Assembly (NCBI GenBank): GCA_943324725.2
Contig: CALPMR020000042.1
Location: 1 to 14,350, forward strand
Length of the DNA: 14,350 bases
Direction of reading: 5' to 3'
Origin: Bordetella parapertussis
GTDB lineage: Bacteria; Cyanobacteriota; Cyanobacteriia; PCC-6307; Cyanobiaceae
Below are positions 6,670-14,072 of the stretch, piece by piece. Position 1 is the stretch's first letter. Each line of letters starts with the position of its first letter. The position numbers and the translations under genes are program-made. The notes beneath the pieces were generated by a model. That model did not search any database, was not told where the DNA came from, and saw nothing but the letters and a program-made list of their open reading frames with translations.

Positions 6670-8120
6670 AGTCGTTCCGCCTCGTGCGCCTGGAGCCGCC
6701 GTTGCAGGCGACGGAATTGATGGGCCATTCTGCGCAACTCCTGGCGCTGTTGCTGCAGGCGGCGGCGACAGGTGCGCAGCCGCGGTTCATCCATCTCCAG
6801 ATCCACCGGCCTCAGCAGGATCGCCAGGGCATGGACCTCGGCTGTGCCGGGCCTCAAGCCGAAGGGCATCTGCAGATGCAACACATTGGACGGTGAGGCC
6901 ATCGTGTCCACCTGACCCTCCAGCACGGCATCGAGCAGGCTGACCGGCAGCAGGCCGCGGCTGATGCCGACCCTCAGCAGTTCGACGTTGAGGGCGTGGG
7001 ACAGATTGCGCAGGCGCCGCAACAGGGCCTTGTCGACGCCATCCAGCCAGCGCAGCAGGGTGACCGGATCGCGCGGCAGCCTGGCCTCTCGCCAGGGGGA
7101 GCTGGCAAGGTGATCGCTGAAGGGGGAGTCCTGGCGGCCGCGATCCCTGGAGTCATCCATGGCTTCACGCACGATCTTGAGGATCTCCGCGGCATCCGGT
7201 CCCTGGGCCAGGCGCTGTTGCAGACTCTCGGCCTCCGGTTCCTCGGCTTCGCTGTCGAGGGCGGACCGCTCCGGACCCAGAGGACCAGGGCCGATCAGGT
7301 CGCCATCGAATTCATCGTTGTCCTCGACAGCGTCCAAATCAACTTGGGGATCTGCGAAGCCGCTGCTTCCGGTGCCGCTACTTCCGGTGCCACTCGATTC
7401 GGTGTCACGGCTTTCAGTGTCACGGCTTTCAATGCCGCTGGGATCGATGTCACTCGTTTCGGGTCCGTCGCCATCGCCTTGGCCGGAGGCGCCGGATTCA
7501 GGACTGTCAGGCCCAGGCAGCTCTGGATCGGGGAGGCTCTGGAGATCTGTCTCGTTCGGCCGCTTCAGGCCCGTCAGGCGCTGACCGGAAGAGGACAGGG
7601 CCCGCCAGCTACCGCTGAGGGGCAAGCCAAAGTCCAGGCGAATCGACCCGGCCGGCAGGGTTGCGGTGTCGGCATTCAGGCCTGAATCCGGCAGGTGTTC
7701 GGCTGGGTCTCGATCAGGAGCAGCCTCGTCGTCGGTGTCGTCGTCCCCAGCACCGGAGCTCAACTGCTCCAGCAATTCGCGTTGCTGGCGCCGCTGGCGA
7801 TGCTGCGCTTCGCGATCGATCTGGTCGGCAAGGGCCGTCAGCTGCTCGACGGTGAGCAAGCTGGAGCAGCGCTGCACCAACGCCAGGATCCGCCCATGCA
7901 GTGCCTGGCGCTCCAGGGCTGGCAAAGCGGCATAGCGCTGAGGATGCACCTGGGTGGCCAGATGGAAGCAGGCCTGCTCCACCCGCGCCGGTAACACCTG
8001 CCTGAGCACCTGCAGGTACAGGGCCAGATGGCGGTAGAGGGCGGGATTGGAGGCCTCCAGAGCGGCGGCCATGGCCTCGATCGCATCGGGGGGGACACCT
8101 CGATCTGCGGCAGGTTTCAC
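6627..8120 (-). CDS. Unknown protein with acidic repeat linker, between tsf and recG
   Basis: I do not recognise a named family. The 497-residue protein starts with a GTG at 8120, 23 bases after the tsf stop; an in-frame ATG at 8072 (residue 17) is an alternative. Three regions are visible. Residues 1-120 are mostly helical (LYRHLALYLQVLRQVLPARV) and end in a Gln/Arg-rich helix. Residues 121-305 are acidic, Ser/Gly/Pro/Asp-rich and probably disordered, with a pentapeptide repeat at 228-252. Residues 306-497 look folded, with LLRWLDGVDKALLRRLRNLSHALNVELLRVG at 354-384 (quoted only as a landmark: it begins LLRWLDG and ends LLRVG), a hydrophobic segment AEVHALAILLRPVDL, and a C-terminal Arg/Gln/Leu-rich stretch (447-485) suited to a coiled coil. 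No signal peptide or membrane span is visible. The 43-base overlap with recG suggests translational coupling. It is clearly coding; the function is open. Confidence 0.85.
   Translation of the reverse strand: MKPAADRGVPPDAIEAMAAALEASNPALYRHLALYLQVLRQVLPARVEQACFHLATQVHPQRYAALPALERQALHGRILALVQRCSSLLTVEQLTALADQIDREAQHRQRRQQRELLEQLSSGAGDDDTDDEAAPDRDPAEHLPDSGLNADTATLPAGSIRLDFGLPLSGSWRALSSSGQRLTGLKRPNETDLQSLPDPELPGPDSPESGASGQGDGDGPETSDIDPSGIESRDTESRDTESSGTGSSGTGSSGFADPQVDLDAVEDNDEFDGDLIGPGPLGPERSALDSEAEEPEAESLQQRLAQGPDAAEILKIVREAMDDSRDRGRQDSPFSDHLASSPWREARLPRDPVTLLRWLDGVDKALLRRLRNLSHALNVELLRVGISRGLLPVSLLDAVLEGQVDTMASPSNVLHLQMPFGLRPGTAEVHALAILLRPVDLEMDEPRLRTCRRRLQQQRQELRRMAHQFRRLQRRLQAHEAERLWLQDIRNSRPPQA
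7365..7439 (-). repeat. 15-bp tandem repeat encoding five pentapeptides
   Basis: Five 15-bp units encode SGIES, RDTES, RDTES, SGTGS and SGTGS (residues 228-252 of the unknown protein), followed by a partial SG. Units two and three share an identical 15-mer on the plus strand (GTGTCACGGCTTTCA at 7402-7416 and 7417-7431), and the two SGTGS units share an identical 11-mer at 15-bp spacing (7366 and 7381). The unit length keeps the frame. Near-identity at DNA level points to recent slippage duplication in a disordered linker. Confidence 0.85.
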
Positions 8121-8143
8121 CGGGCTGTGCTCGGGGCCGAGGA

Positions 8144-8803
8144 TCAGGCTGACTGGGTCATCGCCGCCACTTCGGCGGCGAAATCGGACTTCTGCACCTC
8201 GATACCCTCACCCAGGGTGTAGCGGGTGAAGCGACGCACCTGAATGTTTTCGCCGGTTTTACCAGCGGCCTGCTTGACCATCTCACCCACGGTGATGGTG
8301 TTGTCGCGGATGAAGGCCTGCTCCAGCAAGGCCAGCTCCTTGAGCCGCTTGCCAATGCGCCCCTCGACGATCTTGACCTTCATCGCCTCGGGTTTGCCGG
8401 AGAGGTCGTCACGACCCATCTCGATCGCCTTCTCGCGATCGGACACCTCCGCAGGGATCTCCTCGGTGCTGACGTATTCGACATTGGGGCAGGCGGCAAT
8501 CTGCATGGCCACATTGCGAACCAGTTCCTGGAACAGGTCACCCCGGGCGACGAAGTCAGTTTCACAGTTCACTTCCACCAGCACGCCCACCCGGGCACCG
8601 GTGTGGATGTAGCTGCCGACGGAGCCTTCCGCTGCGGTGCGACCGGCTTTTTTCTCGGCGGTGGCAATGCCCTTTTGCCGTAGCCATTCTGAAGCCTTGG
8701 TCATGTCGCCATCGGACTCGGCCAGGGCCTTCTTGCAATCCATCATGCCGGCGCCGGTTTTGTCGCGCAGTTCTTTGACGAGCTTGGCGGTGATCTCAGC
8801 CAT
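8144..8803 (-). CDS. tsf: Translation elongation factor Ts
   Basis: EF-Ts is the guanine nucleotide exchange factor that regenerates EF-Tu-GTP in the cytoplasm. The 219-residue protein starts [20 protein letters not shown] with the UBA-like N-terminal domain, then [13 protein letters not shown], and carries the core EF-Tu-contact motif TDFVAR at 82-87. It ends with the conserved [15 protein letters not shown] segment followed by a short tail. At 219 residues it is shorter than the E. coli protein (about 283), as expected for the cyanobacterial/plastid form with a reduced C-terminal part. It lies 189 bases downstream of rpsB in the usual rpsB-tsf order. The ATG is well placed against the family, though no strong Shine-Dalgarno precedes it. 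Confidence 0.97.
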   Translation of the reverse strand: MAEITAKLVKELRDKTGAGMMDCKKALAESDGDMTKASEWLRQKGIATAEKKAGRTAAEGSVGSYIHTGARVGVLVEVNCETDFVARGDLFQELVRNVAMQIAACPNVEYVSTEEIPAEVSDREKAIEMGRDDLSGKPEAMKVKIVEGRIGKRLKELALLEQAFIRDNTITVGEMVKQAAGKTGENIQVRRFTRYTLGEGIEVQKSDFAAEVAAMTQSA

Positions 8804-8846
8804 GGGTCGAGAGATGGGGAGAAATTGGGTATCCGGTGTGGGGATT

Positions 8847-8863
8847 TCAATCGGGACGATTGA
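8847..8863 (-). promoter_or_regulatory. Hairpin in the rpsB-tsf spacer
   Basis: Read on the minus strand, TCAATCG-TCC-CGATTGA is a perfect 7-bp stem with a 3-base loop, ending 43 bases before the tsf ATG. It is not followed by a U-tract, so attenuation or mRNA processing is more likely than full termination. Further upstream in the same 189-base spacer is a shorter GC hairpin (CCCCA-GCC-TGGGG on the minus strand, near 8930-8942). A spacer element between rpsB and tsf that adjusts their ratio is known from E. coli; here the role is inferred. Confidence 0.35.
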
Positions 8864-8992
8864 GGCGGCGTGCCATCAAGACACGATGGTCACCCCGTTG
8901 TGACTGGCCGAGCGAGGGACTCTTGCCCCCCAGGCTGGGGCCGGACGGTGGGGCGCCGCAACGCTGCCGACACCGCCCGGCCGATGCCGAAC

Positions 8993-9706
8993 TCAGCCCT
9001 CGTCGTCGCCGCTGCGATCCTGGGCGCCATGACGCCCTTCGTTGATGGCATCGGCGAGGCGGCCGAGCACCAGCTGCACCGAACGAACGGCGTCGTCATT
9101 GCAGGGAATCGGCACGTCGCAGAGGTCGGGATCGCAGTTGGTGTCAAGCATCGACACCAGGGGAATATCGAGTTTGCGGGCTTCCAGCACGGCGTTGGTT
9201 TCGCGCCGCTGATCGACCAGGATCACGACATCAGGCAGGCGGCGCATGTTTTTCAGACCGCCCAGGTACTTCTGCAGCCGGTCCAGTTCACGGCGCAGCA
9301 CGGCAGCTTCCTTTTTCGGCCGCATGGCGATGGCACCGGACGATTCCATGCGCTCAAGATCCTTGAGGCGATCGATGCGGGCACGCATCGTTGTCCAGTT
9401 GGTGAGCATGCCACCAAGCCAGCGTTGATTCACATAGGAGGCGCCGCAGCGGGTTGCCTCCAGGGCAATCACTTCGGAAGCCTGTTTCTTGGTGCCGACA
9501 AACAGGAAACGCTTGCCGCTGCGGGCAGCACTGCGCGTCCACTTGTAGGCATTGTTCATGCAGACGGCGGTCTGCACGAGATCAATGATGTGAACCCCAT
9601 TGCGTGCGCAATAGATGTAGCGCGACATCTTGGGATTCCAGCGCCGGGTCTGGTGCCCAAAGTGGGCGCCAGCTTCCATCATCTCGGCGAGAGTGACAAC
9701 AGCCAT
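8993..9706 (-). CDS. rpsB: 30S ribosomal protein S2
   Basis: S2 is a structural protein of the small ribosomal subunit, bound between head and body, and supports S1 association and start-site selection. The 237-residue protein opens [27 protein letters not shown], of which [16 protein letters not shown] is the S2 signature, and continues with [29 protein letters not shown] and the second signature around PDVVILVD. The length is normal. The last ten residues are polar and acidic (QDRSGDDEG). It is followed by tsf as in most bacteria. The 153-base leader (9707-9859) should hold the promoter and any S2 autoregulatory element; it contains a small ATCGG-TTGACG-CCGAT stem on the minus strand, but I could not fix a promoter. 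Confidence 0.97.
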   Translation of the reverse strand: MAVVTLAEMMEAGAHFGHQTRRWNPKMSRYIYCARNGVHIIDLVQTAVCMNNAYKWTRSAARSGKRFLFVGTKKQASEVIALEATRCGASYVNQRWLGGMLTNWTTMRARIDRLKDLERMESSGAIAMRPKKEAAVLRRELDRLQKYLGGLKNMRRLPDVVILVDQRRETNAVLEARKLDIPLVSMLDTNCDPDLCDVPIPCNDDAVRSVQLVLGRLADAINEGRHGAQDRSGDDEG

Positions 9707-9859
9707 GGTGGTGTGGGTTTCGGGTTTGCCTCCACCTGCCAGGGACCCGTTGGGCTGCGCTCTGGCCGATGGGCTCAGAGGCAGTGATGAATCGGCGTCA
9801 ACCGATCCGGGTCACCCGAAACTCGCAGGTGTGCGGTGTGTTGGGGACGAACCAATCTA

Positions 9860-10810
9860 TCAAACCGAGGGCTGGGCCCGCTCCACAGCGGCCAGGCGGG
9901 CCTCGGCGTAAAGGGCTCGCACCCCCAGACGGTTGAGGGGCAAGCGCAGCAGTTCCATCGCCAGCGCCGGCTGCCCTCGGCGGATCAACCAGGCCAGCAG
10001 CGGCCGCAGGCTGCGTTCGTTGATCAACCCGCCGAGGGTGAGCAGCTCCCACAGCAGCCGGTGCAACCAGGTGTATTGAATGATGAAACGCACCCGGCGG
10101 GTCGGGTGCTTTCGATAGAACACCAACCCCATTTTCGCCCGCTCCCGCTCGACGCGGATCAGATCGGGGATCTGCTCAAGGCTGAGGGCAGGATGCCAGT
10201 GGTAGCCCACCGCTTCGGGGCAGCGCACCAACTTCACACCCAATTGCCGCAGCCGTTCTCCCAGCTCCAGATCTTCCCAGCCGTAGAGCCGGAACCTGGT
10301 GTCAAACAGGCCGGATCGCTCCAGCACCTGGCGATCGATCGCCACATTGCCAGTGGCGAAATAAGCCCAGGAATGGTCGGTGGGCTTGTGGGGTTCGCCG
10401 GTGGGATTGTTGAAATCGGCGGTGTTGATCACCGCGCCGTAGGTGAAGCACAGCCGATTGCCGCGCTCCTGCCAATGGCGATCGAGGGCCCGGGCATGGC
10501 TGAGCAGGAAGCTGGAGGTGACGACGAGATCGCTGTCGATGAAGACGATCACATCCCCATGGGCGTGCTCGACGCCGCGGTTGCGTCCCTCCGCCGGCCC
10601 GCCATGGTCCTGGCGGATCAATCGCACATGGGGGAAGGCGGTGGCATGGGAATCGAGCCAGTGCACCGTGTCATCGGTGGAGCCGTCGTCCACCAGCACC
10701 ACCTCGTAGCGCTTGATCGGGGCCTCAAGGCGCTGCTCCTCCAGGGCCTGCAGACATTGGCGCAGGATCGGCAGCCGGTTGTAGGTGGGGATGACGACGC
10801 TGAGAAACAT
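9860..10810 (-). CDS. Family 2 glycosyltransferase (GT-A fold)
   Basis: This is an inverting glycosyltransferase that would move a sugar from a nucleotide donor to an unknown acceptor, probably in surface polysaccharide or glycoconjugate synthesis. The 316-residue protein begins MFLSVVIPTYNR, the usual first strand of the GT-A fold. It has DDGSTDD at 41-47, the metal-binding DXD as DSD at 92-94, an acceptor-side FATGN at 151-155, the WED catalytic-base motif at 178-180 and HWHP at 204-207. The frame is open to 10852, but those 14 codons run through a terminator stem, so the ATG at 10810 is chosen. Residues 236-316 are basic and helical, without a convincing membrane span, so it is probably soluble or peripherally bound. 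It stands behind a terminator and 153 bases ahead of rpsB. The substrate cannot be told. Confidence 0.9.
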   Translation of the reverse strand: MFLSVVIPTYNRLPILRQCLQALEEQRLEAPIKRYEVVLVDDGSTDDTVHWLDSHATAFPHVRLIRQDHGGPAEGRNRGVEHAHGDVIVFIDSDLVVTSSFLLSHARALDRHWQERGNRLCFTYGAVINTADFNNPTGEPHKPTDHSWAYFATGNVAIDRQVLERSGLFDTRFRLYGWEDLELGERLRQLGVKLVRCPEAVGYHWHPALSLEQIPDLIRVERERAKMGLVFYRKHPTRRVRFIIQYTWLHRLLWELLTLGGLINERSLRPLLAWLIRRGQPALAMELLRLPLNRLGVRALYAEARLAAVERAQPSV

Positions 10811-10836
10811 GGACGCTGCCGATGCGATTGGGCGAC

Positions 10837-10861
10837 AAAAAAGGGGATCCACTGGATCCCC
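10837..10861 (-). terminator. Intrinsic terminator after the 51-residue gene
   Basis: Read on the minus strand, GGGGATCC-AGT-GGATCCCC is a perfect 8-bp GC-rich stem with a 3-base loop followed directly by TTTTTT. This is a textbook factor-independent terminator for transcripts arriving from devA and the small basic-protein gene. The glycosyltransferase ATG lies 26 bases beyond the T-tract, so that gene needs read-through or a promoter in a very short gap. Confidence 0.9.
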
Positions 10862-10901
10862 CTGATGTCCTTGGCCGGAATTTCAGGCCTGTCAGGACTG
10901 C

Positions 10902-11057
10902 TCAGTCGGCGGCGCCGCCGTTGTTGGCAGTGCCGGTGACGCCGTTGCCAGCCCCTTCACCACGGCCATCGTTGCGGAGCTTGCGCTTCTTGAACTTGCG
11001 GGCGTAGGCGCGGTTGCGCTCTTGCTTTTCCTTCTTGAGATTCCTGCGCTTGGACAT
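10902..11057 (-). CDS. Small highly basic protein (51 residues)
   Basis: The minus strand encodes a 51-residue protein beginning MSKRRNLKKEKQERNR and continuing AYARKFKKRKLRNDGRGE, ending in a Gly/Asn/Ala-rich tail (GAGNGVTGTANNGGAAD). The first 28 residues hold 15 Lys/Arg and should form one basic helix suited to binding RNA or the ribosome; there is no signal peptide or hydrophobic core. I have the impression of similar small unnamed proteins in other picocyanobacteria, which I cannot confirm here. It begins 36 bases after the devA stop and is followed 40 bases later by a strong terminator, which supports it as a real gene. The short leader can pair GGTGAG (11088-11093) with CTCACC (11060-11065), just before the ATG. 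No Shine-Dalgarno is evident. The function is unknown. Confidence 0.8.
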   Translation of the reverse strand: MSKRRNLKKEKQERNRAYARKFKKRKLRNDGRGEGAGNGVTGTANNGGAAD

Positions 11058-11093
11058 GCGGTGAGGCGTTCCGTGGAAGATCGATGTCTCACC

Positions 11094-11879
11094 TTAACCC
11101 TCGGCAGCCTCCCTCCCCGTGTCGGGAAGCCGATCAGCTCCCCAGAGCCGCTCGCCATGGCCACTATCCATCAACTGGCCATCCTCCATGCGCACCACCC
11201 GATCAGCAATATCGAGGATGCGGGGATCATGGGTGACCATCAGCACAGCGCAATCCTGGTTGCGGGCCAACCCCTTGAGCAGATCCACCACCTCCCGACC
11301 GGTGCGGCTATCGAGGGCGGCGGTGGGTTCATCAGCCAGCAGCAGCCGGGGCTGGGCCGCCAAGGCCCTGGCAATTGCCACGCGCTGTTTCTGGCCGCCG
11401 GAGAGATCGTGGGGCAGTTTGCCGAGATGATCTTCCAGCCCCACCGCCCGCAACCACTGGCGAGCCAGATCACGGCGGGCTCGGTAACCGAGATCCGGCA
11501 GCAGATCGGCTCCCATCTGCACGTTCTGCTCGGCACTCAGGCAACGCAGCAGATTGTGGCCCTGAAAAATCATGCCGATCGAGCGACGCAATTGCTGACG
11601 TTCGCCTCGGGTGGAGCCCTTGAGTTCAAGGCCGAACACTCGCACCGAACCATCCATCACCTGGCGCAGGGCTCCCACCAGGGTCAGCAAGGTGGTTTTG
11701 CCGCAGCCGGAGGGGCCGGTCAGCAGCACCACTTCACCGGGGTTGATGCTGAGATCCACCCCCTGAATCACCTGGCGCCGGTTGGAGCCGTTGCCATACC
11801 AGTGGTTGAGCCCTTGCAGCTGCACGCAGGGCTCGGCGGCAACCGATCCGGGGGTGGTGGAAAGCAGGCTGGAAAGCAT
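11094..11879 (-). CDS. devA: DevA-type ABC exporter ATP-binding protein
   Basis: This is the cytoplasmic ATPase of a DevBCA (MacAB/LolD-like) exporter. From the ATG at 11879 it has 261 residues with every ABC motif: Walker A GPSGCGKT at 55-62, Q-loop Gln106, signature LSGGQKQR at 159-166, Walker B LLLADE at 179-184 with the TAALD D-loop, and switch His217 in VTHD. The frame is open to 11951, but that would overlap devC by 67 bases; the ATG at 11879 lies five bases after the devC stop and fits the family. In Anabaena, DevBCA exports heterocyst envelope glycolipids with the outer-membrane protein TolC/HgdD. A unicellular strain makes no heterocysts, so the cargo here must differ and is unknown. 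Confidence 0.92.
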   Translation of the reverse strand: MLSSLLSTTPGSVAAEPCVQLQGLNHWYGNGSNRRQVIQGVDLSINPGEVVLLTGPSGCGKTTLLTLVGALRQVMDGSVRVFGLELKGSTRGERQQLRRSIGMIFQGHNLLRCLSAEQNVQMGADLLPDLGYRARRDLARQWLRAVGLEDHLGKLPHDLSGGQKQRVAIARALAAQPRLLLADEPTAALDSRTGREVVDLLKGLARNQDCAVLMVTHDPRILDIADRVVRMEDGQLMDSGHGERLWGADRLPDTGREAAEG

Positions 11880-11884
11880 GGCGG

Positions 11885-13054
11885 TCAGAAAATTTCGGCC
11901 GGATCGGCATCGGCCAGCTTGCGCATCGCCATGGCCGCCGATCCCATGCACATGGCCAGGATCAACACGAACACCAGCAGGGAGCGCTCCGTGTTCATCT
12001 CGACCGGCAGTTTGGTGCCACTGCGCACCAGAGCGTAGAGGCCCTGGCCGGCAAACCAGGCGGGCACATAGCCCAGCACCGCTAACAGCAATCCCTCGCG
12101 AGCGACCACGCCGAGCAGATTGATCAGCGGGTAGCCCATGGCCATCAAGGTGGCGTACTCCGGCAGGTGGTCACTGACATCGGAATAGAGAATCTGGTAG
12201 ACGATCACACAGCCGACGATGAAGCCCATCGCCGCACCCAGGGTGAAGATGAAACCGATGGCCGTGCTGCTGCGCCAGTAGTTCTTCTCGAACTCCTCAA
12301 AGCCTTTCTTCGTGTAGATGGACACATCGTCGGGCAGCTTCTGCCGCAGACGCTCGGCCACCACCAGGGGGTCGGAGCCATTCCGGAGCCGGATCAGACC
12401 GAGTTCGATGCTGCCGGGCGGCGTGTTCGGCATCAGCCTCAGCAGGGTCTCGCTGCTGGTGAGCATGTTGCCGTCGGCGCCGAAGGACGGGCCCAGGGCC
12501 ACCAACCCCGCCACCCGCACCCGCTTGCCGGCCACTTCCGTTTCCACGGTGCGGCCCTGGCGGAACCAGCTGCCGATCGGGCCGAACTCCGGGCGGGAGC
12601 GTTCATCGAACAGCACCCGACCCTGCTGGTTGAGCACATGGGCCTTCTCGCGCAGGCTGGGATCGGTGAACAGCGGATCGCCGGGCTCAAAACCGATCGA
12701 GAGGATCGAGCGGGTGCGGCGGGTTTCGGGATTGCGCCAGAGCAGCAGATTCCAGTGCACCGGAGTGGTGCCGACCACATCGGCATCGGCCATCGCCTGA
12801 ACCAGGCGACGCCTGGGGAAACCGGCCATGCCGATCGAGCTCATCGTGCGCGGACTCATCAGCACCAGATCGGCGTCAAACAGCTTGTGGACCGTGACGC
12901 TGGCGTCAAACAGGCCGTCCCGGAAGCCGAGCTGCATGAACATCAAGATGCCGGCGAAGGCAATGCCCGCCAACGCCACCGCCAGTCGGGCCGGCTGCCT
13001 GGTGAGCAACAACCAGGCCAGGGGAATGCGCCGCCGCTGCCAGAAGCCGCTCAT
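11885..13054 (-). CDS. devC: DevC-type ABC exporter permease
   Basis: This is the inner-membrane permease of the DevBCA exporter, in the FtsX/MacB superfamily. The 389-residue protein has the expected layout: a transmembrane helix at about 23-43, a large periplasmic domain (about 44-263) and three further helices at about 264-290, 308-335 and 358-378, ending in a short cytoplasmic tail (DADPAEIF). Phrases such as IPLAWLLLTRQPARL at the N-terminus and FDADLVLMSPRT after helix one are typical of DevC. It starts 13 bases after the devB stop and ends five bases before devA, so the three genes should be translated from one mRNA. Cargo cannot be inferred from the sequence. Confidence 0.93.
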   Translation of the reverse strand: MSGFWQRRRIPLAWLLLTRQPARLAVALAGIAFAGILMFMQLGFRDGLFDASVTVHKLFDADLVLMSPRTMSSIGMAGFPRRRLVQAMADADVVGTTPVHWNLLLWRNPETRRTRSILSIGFEPGDPLFTDPSLREKAHVLNQQGRVLFDERSRPEFGPIGSWFRQGRTVETEVAGKRVRVAGLVALGPSFGADGNMLTSSETLLRLMPNTPPGSIELGLIRLRNGSDPLVVAERLRQKLPDDVSIYTKKGFEEFEKNYWRSSTAIGFIFTLGAAMGFIVGCVIVYQILYSDVSDHLPEYATLMAMGYPLINLLGVVAREGLLLAVLGYVPAWFAGQGLYALVRSGTKLPVEMNTERSLLVFVLILAMCMGSAAMAMRKLADADPAEIF

Positions 13055-13067
13055 CGGATCCGGCCGC

Positions 13068-14072
13068 TCATGGCTGGAAGCGGGCGATCACCTTGAGGCC
13101 CGTCAGCGCCTCCACCTTCAGGGCGTCGCTGGGTTCAAGCCGCACCCGCACTTCGACCACCCGGGCATCGGCATCGCCGGTGGGGTCGGTGGAGAGCAGA
13201 TCCCGCTGGCGCACCTGGGGGCTGATGCGGCTGACATCGCCGCTGAGGCTGCCATTGAAGCCGCCGTTTTCGCTGCTGAACGTGACCCGCTGGCCAAGGC
13301 GCACCCGGTTGATGTCACTCTCATAGACCTCCACCAGGGCCTCCATCCGGTCGCTGTCGCCCAGCTCCAGGATTCCCTTGTCGCCGGGGCGCTCACCCAC
13401 CCGGCTGTGGATGCGCAGCACGGTGCCGTTGATCGGGGCAATCAGTTCGGTGTTGACCAGATCGGTATCGACCCGCAGCAGTTGGGCCCTGGCTTCCTGC
13501 AGTTGTCCCTGCAGCAGCAAATGAAGCTGTTCGCGGCGATCGAGTTCATCGACCGCCACGGCACCGGCAGCGGTCAGACGGCGATAGCGAGCGATTTCGC
13601 GGCTGTCCACGGCGAGACGGCGCTCCAGATTGTTGATCCTGACGCGCAGCAAGGTGTGCTCCGCCAGCTGGGCGGGGCCGTTGTCGAAGCGGGCCAGCAC
13701 GGCACCGGCCGTCACCCGTTGCCCCTCCTCAACCAGCAGCTGCTTCACCCTCGGACTGCCACCGATGCCGATGATCGGAGCCGCCAGCACCCGGATGTCG
13801 CCGGCGGGTTCGAGCCGGCCCAGAGCAGCCACGGGCTCCTGGGCCACCGGTCGCTGCACCCGTGCCGTGCTGCCGGGCTTGGCCTGGGGCTTCCAGCGAT
13901 CCCGGCTCACCCACAACACGCCAGCTGTGCCGGCCAGCACCGCCAGGGCGATCAGCAGAGGGCGGGGGGGTCGTCGAACAACAGGTCTTCGATGTAGCGC
14001 TCCGCCCAGGCTGGGTTGAACGCCTTCTCCAGGACCCGGCGGGTCTTGTCGTTCTGTTTCTGCTGCCTGCAA
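13068..14072 (-). CDS. devB: DevB-type membrane fusion protein of an ABC exporter (start uncertain)
   Basis: This periplasmic adaptor (HlyD/MacA family) links the DevC/DevA pump to an outer-membrane TolC-like channel. Visible are a membrane anchor (PLLIALAVLAGTAGVLWV, about 38-55), the DevB-like VAALGRLEPAGDIRVLAAP (81-99), the two lipoyl half-motifs (VEEGQRV at 114-120 and TELIAPINGTVLRIHSRVGE at 208-227), a modest coiled-coil hairpin between them (about 137-200) and a C-terminal beta-barrel part. The start is a problem: the only standard start upstream of the anchor is a TTG at 14072, 121 bases inside pcyA and without a clear ribosome-binding site. The next is a GTG at 13940, which cuts the anchor in half. 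A C7 run at 13964-13970 allows -1 slippage from pcyA. The product is secure, the N-terminus is not. Confidence 0.88.
   Translation of the reverse strand: MQAAETERQDPPGPGEGVQPSLGGALHRRPVVRRPPRPLLIALAVLAGTAGVLWVSRDRWKPQAKPGSTARVQRPVAQEPVAALGRLEPAGDIRVLAAPIIGIGGSPRVKQLLVEEGQRVTAGAVLARFDNGPAQLAEHTLLRVRINNLERRLAVDSREIARYRRLTAAGAVAVDELDRREQLHLLLQGQLQEARAQLLRVDTDLVNTELIAPINGTVLRIHSRVGERPGDKGILELGDSDRMEALVEVYESDINRVRLGQRVTFSSENGGFNGSLSGDVSRISPQVRQRDLLSTDPTGDADARVVEVRVRLEPSDALKVEALTGLKVIARFQP

Noticed and set aside
8870..9787. Long plus-strand frame across rpsB (also those at 9836-10939, 11022-12038, 12167-13096 and 12828-13997)
   Set aside because: All are antisense to well-identified minus-strand genes and show only biased composition, so they are compositional shadows.
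9707..9859. TTGACG on the minus strand in the rpsB leader as a -35 box
   Set aside because: No acceptable -10 hexamer lies 16-18 bases downstream, so I do not call a promoter.
11880..11951. Earlier start for devA at 11951
   Set aside because: It would overlap devC by 67 bases, while an ATG five bases after the devC stop gives a normal DevA N-terminus.
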